From NCBI GenBank assembly GCA_963844565.1, contig CAWJON010000002.1:496001-560000 (forward strand): a stretch of 64,000 bases of DNA, in the 5' to 3' direction. The translations under genes were made by a program, and so were the position numbers. This document shows, piece after piece, positions 46,996-55,262 of the stretch. Source of the DNA: JAFEDN01 sp963844565 (GTDB lineage: Bacteria > Pseudomonadota > Gammaproteobacteria > Coxiellales > Coxiellaceae). Within the stretch, counting starts at the first letter, position 1. Each line of letters starts with the position of its first letter. A model generated the notes under the pieces. That model had not been told where the DNA came from. It did no database searches and saw only the letters and a list, made by a program, of their open reading frames with translations.

Positions 46996-47862
46996 CTAGA
47001 TAAATTTCATTCTGAAGACTATTTCTTTGAAAAAAGGTTTCGACCAGATTTCAACGCTATCCGGATCTTTTAAAAAAGGCATCACTTCTTTTTTGGCGGA
47101 AGAGAAATCAACAGCATCGATTTTATTTATTAATAAATCAATGATATCAGTTGAGGTTATAGATTGGCCCTTAGCCCAGGCCCCCGATTGTTCAAGCCGT
47201 TTTTGTAAATGGACAAGATTTACCGGAACGTTCCGGCCAATATACCAAACCAAATCGTACCAGTCTCTACCCTTTACTCGTTTTTCCCAGGCACGGCACA
47301 AAATGGCGTGACATTTTCCTGCAAATAAATCGGGTGCTTGATAAGTATTGACCATAAAAGGGATAGGCTGTAGTAATGGTTTTACTTCAGTGTTAAATCC
47401 GGGAGGTGGGTCAATGTCTATCTCAATTTTTATTCGAAGTGAGTCATCACGATGAATCCTTTCAGTAATATATGCTGGCGCTTTGATTTCTAAAAAATGT
47501 CGTTTCGTTCCAGCTTTGATAAATGCTGATTGAATGGCCGTTTCTTTGGTTTTTAGTTTATCAGTTAAGGAAACTTTAAATCCAAAACTGGCAATTTCTG
47601 CTTCTAACGATGAAAAATAATGATTAAGCTTAAATTTTTTATCTGGTTCCAGCAAAGAAAAAACTAAATCCTCGGAAAATCGATCCAAGCCATAAAGTAT
47701 TCTAAGCGCTGTACCGCCATAAAATGCAGCTTTTTCAAAGAACTTCGCTCGCCAAAGTCCCAGTAGTGCAATTTCCTGAAGAATTTCTTTTAATGCATTT
47801 TGATAATCTTGATAAGTCCCACAAGAATATCGGGATAACATGGTATTAATGACTTCATTCAT
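46996..47862 (-). CDS. AbiEii-type nucleotidyltransferase toxin
   Basis: 288 residues of the type IV toxin-antitoxin family. The nucleotidyltransferase motif is AFYGGTALRILYGLDRFSEDLVF. In the family the second metal-binding Asp lies in SEDLDF; here that codon is GTT (Val), one base from GAT. The rest (PDLFAGKCHAILCRAWEKRVKGRDWYDLVWYI) is conserved. It overlaps the upstream antitoxin gene by 8 bases. AbiE systems block growth on phage infection. The Val suggests weak or lost activity unless it is a base-call error. Confidence 0.85.
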   Translation of the reverse strand: MNEVINTMLSRYSCGTYQDYQNALKEILQEIALLGLWRAKFFEKAAFYGGTALRILYGLDRFSEDLVFSLLEPDKKFKLNHYFSSLEAEIASFGFKVSLTDKLKTKETAIQSAFIKAGTKRHFLEIKAPAYITERIHRDDSLRIKIEIDIDPPPGFNTEVKPLLQPIPFMVNTYQAPDLFAGKCHAILCRAWEKRVKGRDWYDLVWYIGRNVPVNLVHLQKRLEQSGAWAKGQSITSTDIIDLLINKIDAVDFSSAKKEVMPFLKDPDSVEIWSKPFFKEIVFRMKFI

Positions 47863-48508
47863 TTTTTTTCCTTAATTTTTTTAGATATTTATTTAAAAAT
47901 TCCAAATTTTTATTTTTAAAAACCAAAGATATTTTATCAAAAAATTTACTATTTAAGGAAGCTATTTTCTCATGAGGAATTCTGAGATCTTCAAAAAGAA
48001 AATCCTCAAGTTCGTTGAAATTCTTTATATCTAAATTTGGGCTGGCTAATGATATTTGATCAATAAGTGCTTTCTCGGGAGTTGCTATTAAAATTGGATG
48101 CGTTGAATCGTACATGATTTGAGTGATACCAACCCAATATTTTATCGGGTTTAGGTAGCGATAGCTAAATACCCCTAAAGGTGTTTTGAATAATTTGTCT
48201 TTTTTGCTGGTTACACTGGTAAGCATTTCAACTCGTTCAGGAATAAAACCATAAAAGGCGAGGGCATATTCTAATGAGATATAGGATGGTCCATAAATTT
48301 GATTCGCCAAAGTTTCTTTGACATAAGGTTTGCGAGGATTTTTTCCATCTAATATGTACAAGCCTTTTTTAACGCGGATTAATTCTTTTGAGTGCAGTAA
48401 TGCTGTAATTTTTGCCCGAGGGTTAGCATAAGATCGTAATGCATACTTCATGAATAGGTAATCTACCTCTTCATTCGGGGTCAGTTTTCTGAGATTAATA
48501 TTTAACAT
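47855..48508 (-). CDS. AbiEi-type antitoxin / autorepressor
   Basis: About 217 residues. It has an N-terminal winged helix (KITALLHSKELIRVKKGLYIL) and a C-terminal AbiEi domain (YGPSYISLEYALAFYGFIPERVEMLTSVT; IATPEKALIDQISLA). In this family the protein neutralises AbiEii and represses its own promoter through inverted repeats. An in-frame TTG at 48529 is possible, but it falls inside the operator-like palindrome, so I prefer ATG 48508. It is translationally coupled to the toxin gene. Confidence 0.82.
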   Translation of the reverse strand: MLNINLRKLTPNEEVDYLFMKYALRSYANPRAKITALLHSKELIRVKKGLYILDGKNPRKPYVKETLANQIYGPSYISLEYALAFYGFIPERVEMLTSVTSKKDKLFKTPLGVFSYRYLNPIKYWVGITQIMYDSTHPILIATPEKALIDQISLASPNLDIKNFNELEDFLFEDLRIPHEKIASLNSKFFDKISLVFKNKNLEFLNKYLKKLRKKNE

Positions 48509-48516
48509 AAATGTAT

Positions 48517-48547
48517 CCAGTATGTCCAATAATTATAGACATACTGG
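48517..48547. promoter_or_regulatory. operator-like perfect inverted repeat of the AbiE pair
   Basis: CCAGTATGTC (48517-48526) and GACATACTGG (48538-48547) are perfect complements across an 11-base AT-rich spacer. They lie just upstream of the antitoxin start. AbiEi proteins are known to autoregulate by binding inverted repeats in this position, which makes this the natural operator candidate. Confidence 0.6.
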
Positions 48548-48690
48548 CTAAAATAGCAACTAGCAAAACGTTAATGATAACCACCAAACTTGTCGCAGAG
48601 CTTGAAATTTGATGATATGTAGAAAAGGCCCCAATTCGTCATCAAATAACCAGCTGATTTTATTAGTTATTTTAAAAAAATTGATCAAAG

Positions 48691-48727
48691 CTTAATTGAC
48701 TCTTTCTTAATAATTTATGTATATAAT
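48691..48727 (+). promoter_or_regulatory. activator-type promoter before the ADP-ribosyltransferase candidate
   Basis: A consensus -10 TATAAT (48722-48727) has a TTGACT 20 bases upstream, too far for a normal sigma-70 promoter. Two CTTAAT strings occur at 48691 and 48706. The second starts 16 bases before the -10, the same distance as the half-site in the promoter at 53203. This could be a regulator site of PmrA type, weaker than the 53192 example. Confidence 0.3.
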
Positions 48728-48769
48728 ATGATCATAAAATATTAAGTATGGTTAGTGGGGTGAAAATCA

Positions 48770-49858
48770 ATGCGACAATTTTTTTATCGTGGTGATGCAA
48801 GAAAGCCTAAAGTAGTCTTTGAAGAGGGGTTTAAAAAGCGTCATTTCTTCAAATCTGCAGAAAAAAATTATCTTCCGTTTATATCTTCAAATGCAATTTC
48901 TTTATCTTCCGAATTAGGTGCTGCAGCTGCATTTCCTTTGAAGGAGGAAAAAGAAACCTATGTTTATTTTGTAAGAAATGGAAAAGATGGGTATTATAAT
49001 TTGTATGGAGAGTCTTTAAAAGAATCTTATTTATTTAGTCCATATAGAGATATAGAAATGAGTGAAGACATTAGCAGGCTAGCATGGGCTAATGAATATG
49101 TTTCTGAAAAGAATATAAAATCCTCAGATATTATTGGAGGTATTAGGATACATAGAAAATTCAGCGGTCATAGAGAATTCGATAATCCTTCTTCATTATT
49201 TTCATTTCAAGTAATGGAATATTACCCAAATCCAAAATTTAAATCGAAATTAACTACAGTAGAAGCGACATTAATTAAATTAATTAAAAAATATATTAGC
49301 GAGGGAACAGTTTTACCATCGAAAGCCCCAAAAAAATCTGAAGCTCGATTTATAACTGAATCCAGTCAGTTTTTCTATCAGCTTTATGAAAAAAATCTAG
49401 GAGCTATCACAGGGGGATTAGATATTGTTACCCTTGAAATGGTTTATGCGGCATCCAAAGCTAAAATTTTTTCTAAAGGTAATCAAGGTCGAAAAGACAT
49501 GCAAGAGTTTTTGTCGATTCTTTTTAATAAAGTAAAAAATAATCGATGCTCAAATTTATTATATTCAACCTTAAATTGTCGTTATAAAGAAAACTTGAAA
49601 GTTATCCAGGAGTTTTTTCTAGGTAATAAAATTTATGATGAGAAATCCATTCATACTATGAATCCTGAAAGAATCGAAAAATTATTTTTCTCTTTAGAAA
49701 AATTATGGCAAAGAAGGAAATTATCAAAATATTTTGGTGAAGACCTAAACGCGGAATTATTGAGGATCATTAAGGATTATCATGAGATTTCAAAAATTGA
49801 GTTTCCTCAGTTAGCTATGAGTGAAGCTAAAGACATGCGACATGTTATTTCTGGTTGA
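48770..49858 (+). CDS. candidate ADP-ribosyltransferase toxin, pertussis/cholera type
   Basis: 362 residues. The first ~130 follow the layout of pertussis toxin S1 and cholera toxin A. FFYRGDARKPKVVFEEGF (residues 4-21) matches the Y-R-x-D-x-R-x-P-x-x-VF--GF start with NAD-binding Arg7. FISSNAIS (37-44) is in the place of the STS strand. TYVYFVRN (63-70) is in the place of the core strand. LAWANEYV (104-111) has Glu109 where pertussis toxin has its catalytic Glu in SEYL, followed by KNIKSSDIIGGIRI. The last ~200 residues are unrecognised. There is no signal peptide, so delivery by a type IV system is likely. Similarity is by eye. Confidence 0.65.
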   Translation: MRQFFYRGDARKPKVVFEEGFKKRHFFKSAEKNYLPFISSNAISLSSELGAAAAFPLKEEKETYVYFVRNGKDGYYNLYGESLKESYLFSPYRDIEMSEDISRLAWANEYVSEKNIKSSDIIGGIRIHRKFSGHREFDNPSSLFSFQVMEYYPNPKFKSKLTTVEATLIKLIKKYISEGTVLPSKAPKKSEARFITESSQFFYQLYEKNLGAITGGLDIVTLEMVYAASKAKIFSKGNQGRKDMQEFLSILFNKVKNNRCSNLLYSTLNCRYKENLKVIQEFFLGNKIYDEKSIHTMNPERIEKLFFSLEKLWQRRKLSKYFGEDLNAELLRIIKDYHEISKIEFPQLAMSEAKDMRHVISG

Positions 49859-50164
49859 AAATAAAAATTAAATTTTATATCAGCATCGTTAGTGCTCCAT
49901 ACGTAGGGCATCACATCAGAAGCATGCATAGCGCAAATATGTGTAAAAATTATAATAAGTAAAAATCAAATGATGCCCAATTTTTACCTGTATATTTTTA
50001 TCATTAATTGTATCTAAATATTATTTTTCAATAATGCTAGCATGTGACACTACTACTCCGTAGTTCTTTAGATAAATAATTTTATTTTACTCTATTCAAG
50101 ACTTCCGTAATGCGAGGATATTGGGTATTATCTGCTTAATCCATGGATTTAAATATTTCTTTAT
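49859..50164. other. AT-rich intergenic stretch, nothing identified
   Basis: 306 bases between the ADP-ribosyltransferase candidate and the GNAT gene. I see no gene, strong hairpin or convincing promoter. Confidence 0.4.
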
Positions 50165-50824
50165 ATGGAGCTGATACAGAGTATGAAAAATATTCGAATA
50201 CAATCTGTGACTTGTAGCGAACTAATCAATTTGATTAGATTTGATGATAGATATTACTCCGATGTAATGAAAAAAATAGGAATTTCAGTACACTCTGTTT
50301 TGTCATTGACACTGGTGGAACTGGGAAAAGCGTTGCAAAATAAAGATATTTTGGCATGGATATTTTATAATGATGAATTAGCTGGATATTTTTGGTTTGA
50401 GCAAAAACCTGATTGTATTTATATTGCCAGTCTTGTCATTAAACAAAGTTTTCATGGGGCAGGGCTTTGTCAATATATTTTAAACTTGGCTGAGGAAAAA
50501 GCCAAAGAGCATCATTTAATATTATGTAGACTTAAGGTAATTCCATTGAATGGCTGCGCAGTAAATGCTTACTTTAAACAAAGATATAGAATTATCGAAT
50601 TTATACCGGGATTGAGCGGCTATAACAATCCAAATGATTTCCGTTTTTTAATGGAAAAAAACATATCCAAAAATCTAACTACAATCATCTCAAGCGATAG
50701 AGCCGCAATAAGTTGTGGTGACCATGACAAATTGAAAAATGCAATTGATCAAGGATATATAGGCATCAATTTTGCGCGGGGTAAAAATAATTTTGATAAT
50801 AAAATATGGTTTGAACGAAATTAA
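50165..50824 (+). CDS. GNAT-family acetyltransferase
   Basis: 219 residues. The acetyl-CoA binding core is IASLVIKQSFHGAGLCQYILNLAEEKAKEH, with the Q-x-x-G-x-G/A turn, followed by LKVIPLNGCAVNAYFKQRYRI. The last ~60 residues (SKNLTTIISSDRAAIS onward) extend past the usual domain. Two starts are possible, ATG 50165 and ATG 50183; neither has a strong ribosome site. The acetylated target is unknown. It lies in an accessory stretch rather than an operon. Confidence 0.75.
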   Translation: MELIQSMKNIRIQSVTCSELINLIRFDDRYYSDVMKKIGISVHSVLSLTLVELGKALQNKDILAWIFYNDELAGYFWFEQKPDCIYIASLVIKQSFHGAGLCQYILNLAEEKAKEHHLILCRLKVIPLNGCAVNAYFKQRYRIIEFIPGLSGYNNPNDFRFLMEKNISKNLTTIISSDRAAISCGDHDKLKNAIDQGYIGINFARGKNNFDNKIWFERN

Positions 50825-51292
50825 ATCTGAAAAGCTGAAGCCGTGCGAGTAATTTCAGTGGAACTAATCCCGAGTTTTTTTGCAACCTCAGCTAAACCAA
50901 AATCACCAATGACGCTTATCACCAGCTCAATAGATGCTGTTGCATCATCCATTGGTGGGTTACTCGACTTTTAAAATCATGCGTTTTTCTTGAATTGCCT
51001 AATCCTTTTCGGCAGTAGTTCTTCTTCTAGCGTCCTACCGACACTATCAAATTGAAGATCTGCTAGATTGTTTAGTCTTCCAGATAATCCGAGTATGAAA
51101 AGCACGGTGGCGTAAATTCCCATCGCGACGCCGGCGTGCGTCTTTAGTATCTTTGCCCAATTTACTCAACGCCCCCAGTCAAGCAGTAAATATTAAGGGA
51201 AGGCAATCAACGAGAGACATTTACTTGATAATAAATCTCTATATTTAGTAGAATGCAATACACATACATTCGAATATGCAAAAGGAATTACT
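50825..51292. other. decayed intergenic stretch with two tiny minus-strand ORFs
   Basis: 468 bases with no supported gene. On the minus strand a 43-codon ORF (50821-50952) reads FGLAEVAKKLGISSTEI, which resembles a helix-turn-helix. A 48-codon ORF (50977-51123) contains MGIYATVLFILGLSGRL and an Arg-rich end. This part is richer in GC than its surroundings, so it may be the remains of transferred genes. Confidence 0.3.
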
Positions 51293-52176
51293 ATGAAGCC
51301 AGTTGGGTTTATTGGTCTTGGAAATATGGGCAGTAAAATGGTGGGACGGCTATTAAAAGCTGGCCACACCGTCATTGGTTATAATAGAACAAAAGAAAAA
51401 GCTACTACCGCTCATCAAACTTGGAATGCAATGGGCAGACTCTCCAAGAGATGTCGTTAAAGCATGCAATATAACGTTAATGTCATTGACCGATGATAAA
51501 GCTATATCAGCAATTATAGAAAGTGAACATGGCATATTATCTGCGATAACAAACGGAAAGTTACTTATTGATATGAGTACAGTGTCTCCAGATTTTAGTC
51601 GAAGTATTGCAAATAAAATAGCTGCAAACCAAGCACTATATGTTAGATGCTCCCGTATCAGGAAATCCACTCATGGTTGAAAAAGGAGTGGTGACTATTA
51701 TGGTAGGTGGTGATCACGCTGAGTTTTACTGCGAGTGAAGCCAATTTTAGAATCGATTGGCTCTAAAGTTTTTTATGTGGGAGAAAATGGACAGGCCCTC
51801 GTTTTAAAGCTAGCTATAAATATAAGTTTAGCTGTGCAATTTTACGCATTTTCTGAAGGAATGTTGCTTATTCAAAAAGCGGGTATTGATATGAATAAAG
51901 CTATCGAAATTATACAACAGAGTGCAATTGCTTCTCCGGGTATTCAACAACGAGCTCCGTATATTCTTACACCACCGGAAACAACCTTTGTTTAGCATTA
52001 AATTGATGCAAAAAGATTTGCTGCTAGCACTTGAGCAAGGACGTCAACTGGGCGTTCCATTACTTAATACGGCAATAACAAATGAAGCATTAACTGCGGC
52101 TTGTGGTCAAAATTATGGTGAAGAAGATTTATCTATATTGTTTACATCTATCAAACAAATGTTAGAAAAGAAATAA
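51293..52176 (+). pseudogene. 3-hydroxyisobutyrate dehydrogenase-family gene, frame broken
   Basis: Conceptual NAD(P)-binding oxidoreductase of the beta-hydroxyacid dehydrogenase family. It has the Rossmann start PVGFIGLGNMGSKMVGRLLKAGHTV, then LLIDMSTVSPDFS, LKLAINISLAVQFYAFSEGM and the C-terminal SIKLMQKDLLLALEQGRQLGV. At least four frame changes are needed (near 51425, 51640, 51735 and 51984). Length would be about 294, normal for the family. AAGGAA before ATG 51293 is an intact ribosome site. It is either a decaying gene or a region of poor base quality. Its 3' end is repeated at 56592-56794. Confidence 0.75.
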
Positions 52177-52179
52177 TTT
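51976..52179 (+). repeat. direct repeat, copy 1 (3' end of the dehydrogenase gene)
   Basis: About 204 bases that recur at 56592-56794 with scattered substitutions and one indel. This copy has an extra base near 51984 that breaks its frame; copy 2 does not. The two copies bracket about 4.4 kb holding an ankyrin gene, the papain-like candidate and toxin-antitoxin genes. Confidence 0.85.
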
Positions 52180-52309
52180 AATTAGCAAGAAAACGATGTG
52201 AGTAATAAAATTATTGATATGCTATGGGGTGCTTAGCATCAGGAATAGTTTTATGAACTGCTATGATTTTAGCTATTGGCCACCGTGTTCGCTAGACCAA
52301 ACGTTCTCA

Positions 52310-53110
52310 TCAGAGTGAGTTGTTTAAACTTTTTTCTGCGAAAAGCTCAGCATAATCGGTGATTATGTCAGTAATTTCCGGCCGCCTTGCAAAAATACTT
52401 ATTTTTTTCCAAAATCTTTCTTCTTGTTTAATTAAAGTAATTACTGGATCTGCTTTTAAAAGTATATCAACATTTGTTAAAGTATCCTGATTTTTTGATT
52501 TCTTAGAATCGTGAACGCTTTCAATTTCAGCTTTGCCTCCCGCTCTGAGCAAATGTCTTACGGCAGATTTATTGCCCCAATAAGCCAAATAATAAATAGG
52601 TGGTAATTTGTGGAAAGGGCGCAAATCAACGTCGGCTTTGTGATCAATAAGATATTTAATTGTGTCAGATTGTTTTTTTAGTAAGGTCTTTTCGCTATTT
52701 GTTTGAGAAAAGTATGCCAAACAAAATAAAGGAGTATAGCCAGACTTGTTTATATTAATAGATACACGGGCGTTTAATAAAGCCCCTATGTTGAGAGTAT
52801 AGCAGCGCATCACTGCATGATGTAATGGAGTGAAGTTATTACTATCATAAGAATCTTTTTCTGCGCCTTCATCCAATAAAAGTTTAATAACTTGAGGTTG
52901 CTCAATCTGACTTGCGCCATGCAACGGTGTTTCCTTATTTTTACGGCGATGATTAACATTGGCTCCTGAGATAACCAGCAAAGTGATAAGTTTCATTGGT
53001 CCGAAACGTACAGCGAATTGTAATGTTTTGCTAAGGTTAGAGAGAGGAAGGTTGGGAGGAGCTTTTGCTTCTAAAAGTAACTTTTTTATTTCTGGGTCGA
53101 TTCTGCTCAT
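52310..53110 (-). CDS. ankyrin-repeat protein, candidate effector
   Basis: 266 residues. Ankyrin units run from about residue 25 to 195: KLITLLVISGANVNHRRKNKETPLHGASQ, VIKLLLDEGAEKDSYDSNNFTPLHHAVM, TIKYLIDHKADVDLRPFHKLPPIYYLAYW and SAVRHLLRAGGKAEIES. A helical tail of about 70 residues follows. There is no signal peptide. It is divergent from the 409-residue gene across a 144-base region that may hold a shared control site. Confidence 0.85.
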   Translation of the reverse strand: MSRIDPEIKKLLLEAKAPPNLPLSNLSKTLQFAVRFGPMKLITLLVISGANVNHRRKNKETPLHGASQIEQPQVIKLLLDEGAEKDSYDSNNFTPLHHAVMRCYTLNIGALLNARVSININKSGYTPLFCLAYFSQTNSEKTLLKKQSDTIKYLIDHKADVDLRPFHKLPPIYYLAYWGNKSAVRHLLRAGGKAEIESVHDSKKSKNQDTLTNVDILLKADPVITLIKQEERFWKKISIFARRPEITDIITDYAELFAEKSLNNSL

Positions 53111-53191
53111 AGTGTTTTATCCTAAATAATCAAATTTGTTTATTAAGAAATCTTAACTAAAAACCCAGCATCTTGCAACTTATGCGGAAAG

Positions 53192-53224
53192 ATTAATGTT
53201 TCTTTAAGGTTACCTCGGTATAGT
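53192..53224 (+). promoter_or_regulatory. PmrA-like direct repeat and -10 box
   Basis: ATTAATGTT (53192-53200), two bases, TTTAAGGTT (53203-53211), then TATAGT (53219-53224). The 9-2-9 direct-repeat spacing and TTAA cores match the cTTAATatT-N2-cTTAATatT element that the response regulator PmrA uses to control type IV effector genes in Legionella and Coxiella. Seven and six of nine positions agree. The repeat covers the place of a -35 box. Confidence 0.4.
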
Positions 53225-53254
53225 ATGACCAATGGAAAACTGGGGTAATAGAAT

Positions 53255-54484
53255 ATGCTAAATCAAGATTTAAATCCAAAGAATCAGCCTGAAGAAAAGA
53301 AAAAAAGTGAAAAAGGTACCCCCTTGCTCGAAGGCGATATTATATATGAAATGGATGACCTTCTAGCTGAGCATGCTTGGATTTACGGAGGTTTAGAGGC
53401 TAATGTTATTCATAGTATGACCGGGTCTAAAGTTCATGGGGTTAAGACAAATACTTTTAAACAATATGGGGCTGAGTCTGATAAAGTCCTAGTGCTTCGC
53501 TGTCAAAATCAACAATTAAAAAACTTAATCTTACGAATAGCTAAAGGTTGGGCGCCTTTACTTACATCAACACAAGTAACGCAAATGAGTTCTTTAGATT
53601 TAACACAGGATAATGTAAAAAGAATCAATGTTTCACAGCAAATGGGAATCCCTTTTACCCCTTATAGTAGCAGTAGAGAAAACACCTCACCGTTTTACAA
53701 AGGTGAAGACAAGCAAGTGTTTAACACCTTTTATGCTGTTCGAGCAGCTTTACGTACGGGTATTACTCAAGTAGATGGAAAACCAGTGGCCTTAAGTAAG
53801 ATGCAAGGAATTAGTTGTAATCAATTTGTGGGCTATTGTATTCAAGCAGCGGCAGTTATACTGTTGTTAGGAGAAAATTTGGGGCTTTTGCGTGATGCAG
53901 TTGACGCCATCACTAAGGTTGGTCTTAAAAATCTGCAATCAAAAGATTCTCTGCAAAAATTTATTGGTTTATTCGATGATCTAGTAACAGAGGTAAAAGA
54001 AACAAAATGTTCTCAAGCGTTAAAGAATCAATTAATGGATTTAATTGAATTTCCCGTAAAAGGAAACAGAATAAAAGTTAGCCAAAATCATTTTTGTCAA
54101 TCAAGTTTGTTTGAAATAACTATAGGGAGTTTAGAGATTCAAAATAACTTGTTCCCCAGGGTAATAAAAAAAGAATCAGAGATATCACCACAACACTTTT
54201 CAATACCTATTCCATCAGCAACAGATTCAGAAGAGAACAATGACGAAAAAAGGAATTTCTTTGCAGAATGGGAAGATGAGGATGAGGATGAGCTGCAATC
54301 CACAGGATCTTCTTGTCGACAATTACCAGATATAAGTCATCAAACACTGTTATCTAGAGCACGTTACGCTATTTTTACAACGGGTCACGATGATTCCAAT
54401 GTCGGATTATCCACACAAAAGACAAGGCCTGATCCTTTTCCAAGGAATATAAGTTTTACTTTTGGCGGCATCATTAAAGCCTAA
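53255..54484 (+). CDS. candidate permuted papain-like (NlpC/P60, YiiX-type) hydrolase
   Basis: 409 residues. Motif order fits the permuted papain-like fold: LEGDIIYEMDDLLAEHAWIYGG with a candidate catalytic His40, then VIHSMTGSKVHGV, VLVLRCQ (the core strand) and GISCNQFVGYCIQAA with candidate nucleophile Cys188. Families of this fold (YiiX, YaeF, LRAT) cleave or transfer acyl groups or peptides. The last ~110 residues are acidic and Ser/Glu-rich (NDEKRNFFAEWEDEDEDE). There is no signal peptide. With the PmrA-like repeat upstream it is a good effector candidate. The assignment is by eye. Confidence 0.6.
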   Translation: MLNQDLNPKNQPEEKKKSEKGTPLLEGDIIYEMDDLLAEHAWIYGGLEANVIHSMTGSKVHGVKTNTFKQYGAESDKVLVLRCQNQQLKNLILRIAKGWAPLLTSTQVTQMSSLDLTQDNVKRINVSQQMGIPFTPYSSSRENTSPFYKGEDKQVFNTFYAVRAALRTGITQVDGKPVALSKMQGISCNQFVGYCIQAAAVILLLGENLGLLRDAVDAITKVGLKNLQSKDSLQKFIGLFDDLVTEVKETKCSQALKNQLMDLIEFPVKGNRIKVSQNHFCQSSLFEITIGSLEIQNNLFPRVIKKESEISPQHFSIPIPSATDSEENNDEKRNFFAEWEDEDEDELQSTGSSCRQLPDISHQTLLSRARYAIFTTGHDDSNVGLSTQKTRPDPFPRNISFTFGGIIKA

Positions 54485-54591
54485 TCGTAAATTTTCTTTC
54501 AAATTTGATAGGAAAGTCAAAAAGTTGGCATATTAACTATTTCCATATTTTATTATGTAATAGGAGTAACGAAAATCGTGATATTGGTTAC

Positions 54592-54828
54592 ATGATAAAA
54601 TATTACATCGATCAATTATGCCAAGCTGGTAGTGATACAATTCATTTTTAAAAAGGATTTAGATAAATTACCTACTCAATTATTTGTAGTTCCTACAGGC
54701 TATTTAACTTTATCCACGTCTGAATTGACTGAAATTGATTTGCTATTATATCCGCGACAGTCAGGGGGAATTAATCATATACTCCCTTAGTTCCTGGAAA
54801 AGTTAAAGGAGCTGAATTAATAGAATAA
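54592..54828 (+). pseudogene. unrecognised degenerate gene fragment
   Basis: Inside a 443-base gap, coding-like text is split over frames: MIKYYIDQLCQ (from 54592), then LPTQLFVVPTGYLTLSTSEL (ending at 54790), then LVPGKVKGAELIE (ending at 54828). One-base shifts join the pieces. I cannot name the family. The rest of the gap (54485-54591 and 54829-54927) holds nothing clear. Confidence 0.4.
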
Positions 54829-54927
54829 ATATTCTGTTTAACCTTTTGGGTTAATAAAAAGTTGACTGTATTTCTGAGGGATGATATACGTTATTAACTA
54901 GGGGAAAGAGGATATTTTTTTGATTTT

Positions 54928-55262
54928 ATGGAAATTACTTTTAGAAACAATAAGTTGAAAAAAATAGTTAATGCCCATAATGGATTGGTAAAAAATATGG
55001 AAAGAATTGCGCTCAGAAGATCAAATCACGTCTTGATGACTTACAGGCGGCAGTTAACTTGGATGTATTTAGAACATTGCCGGGACGTTGCCATGAATTA
55101 AAAGGTGATAGAAAAGGGCAGCTGTCTTTAGATCTTGAGCACCCTTTAAGGTTGATATTTATGCCGTCTGATGAAAGTGTGATCAAAAAGGAGGATGGTG
55201 GCTTGGACTGGTGCTCAGTTAAAGCAGTAGAAATTATTGATGTGGAGGATACCCATGGTTAA
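54928..55262 (+). pseudogene. higB: HigB/RelE-type toxin, frame broken
   Basis: Conceptual protein of about 111 residues: MEITFRNNKLKKIVNAHNGLVKKYG, then SRLDDLQAAVNLDVFRTLPGRCHELKGDRKGQLSL and a C-terminal WCSVKAVEIIDVEDTHG. This matches ribosome-dependent mRNA endonuclease toxins of the HigB plasmid-maintenance type. The frame is lost between about 54990 and 55020 at A-runs. The 3' part overlaps higA by 8 bases, the normal toxin-first order. Either the toxin is inactivated or bases were miscalled. Confidence 0.7.

Noticed and set aside
48696..48727. Ordinary sigma-70 promoter TTGACT/TATAAT before the ADP-ribosyltransferase candidate
   Set aside because: Spacer is 20 bases, outside the usual 16-18; kept only as a possible activator-dependent promoter.
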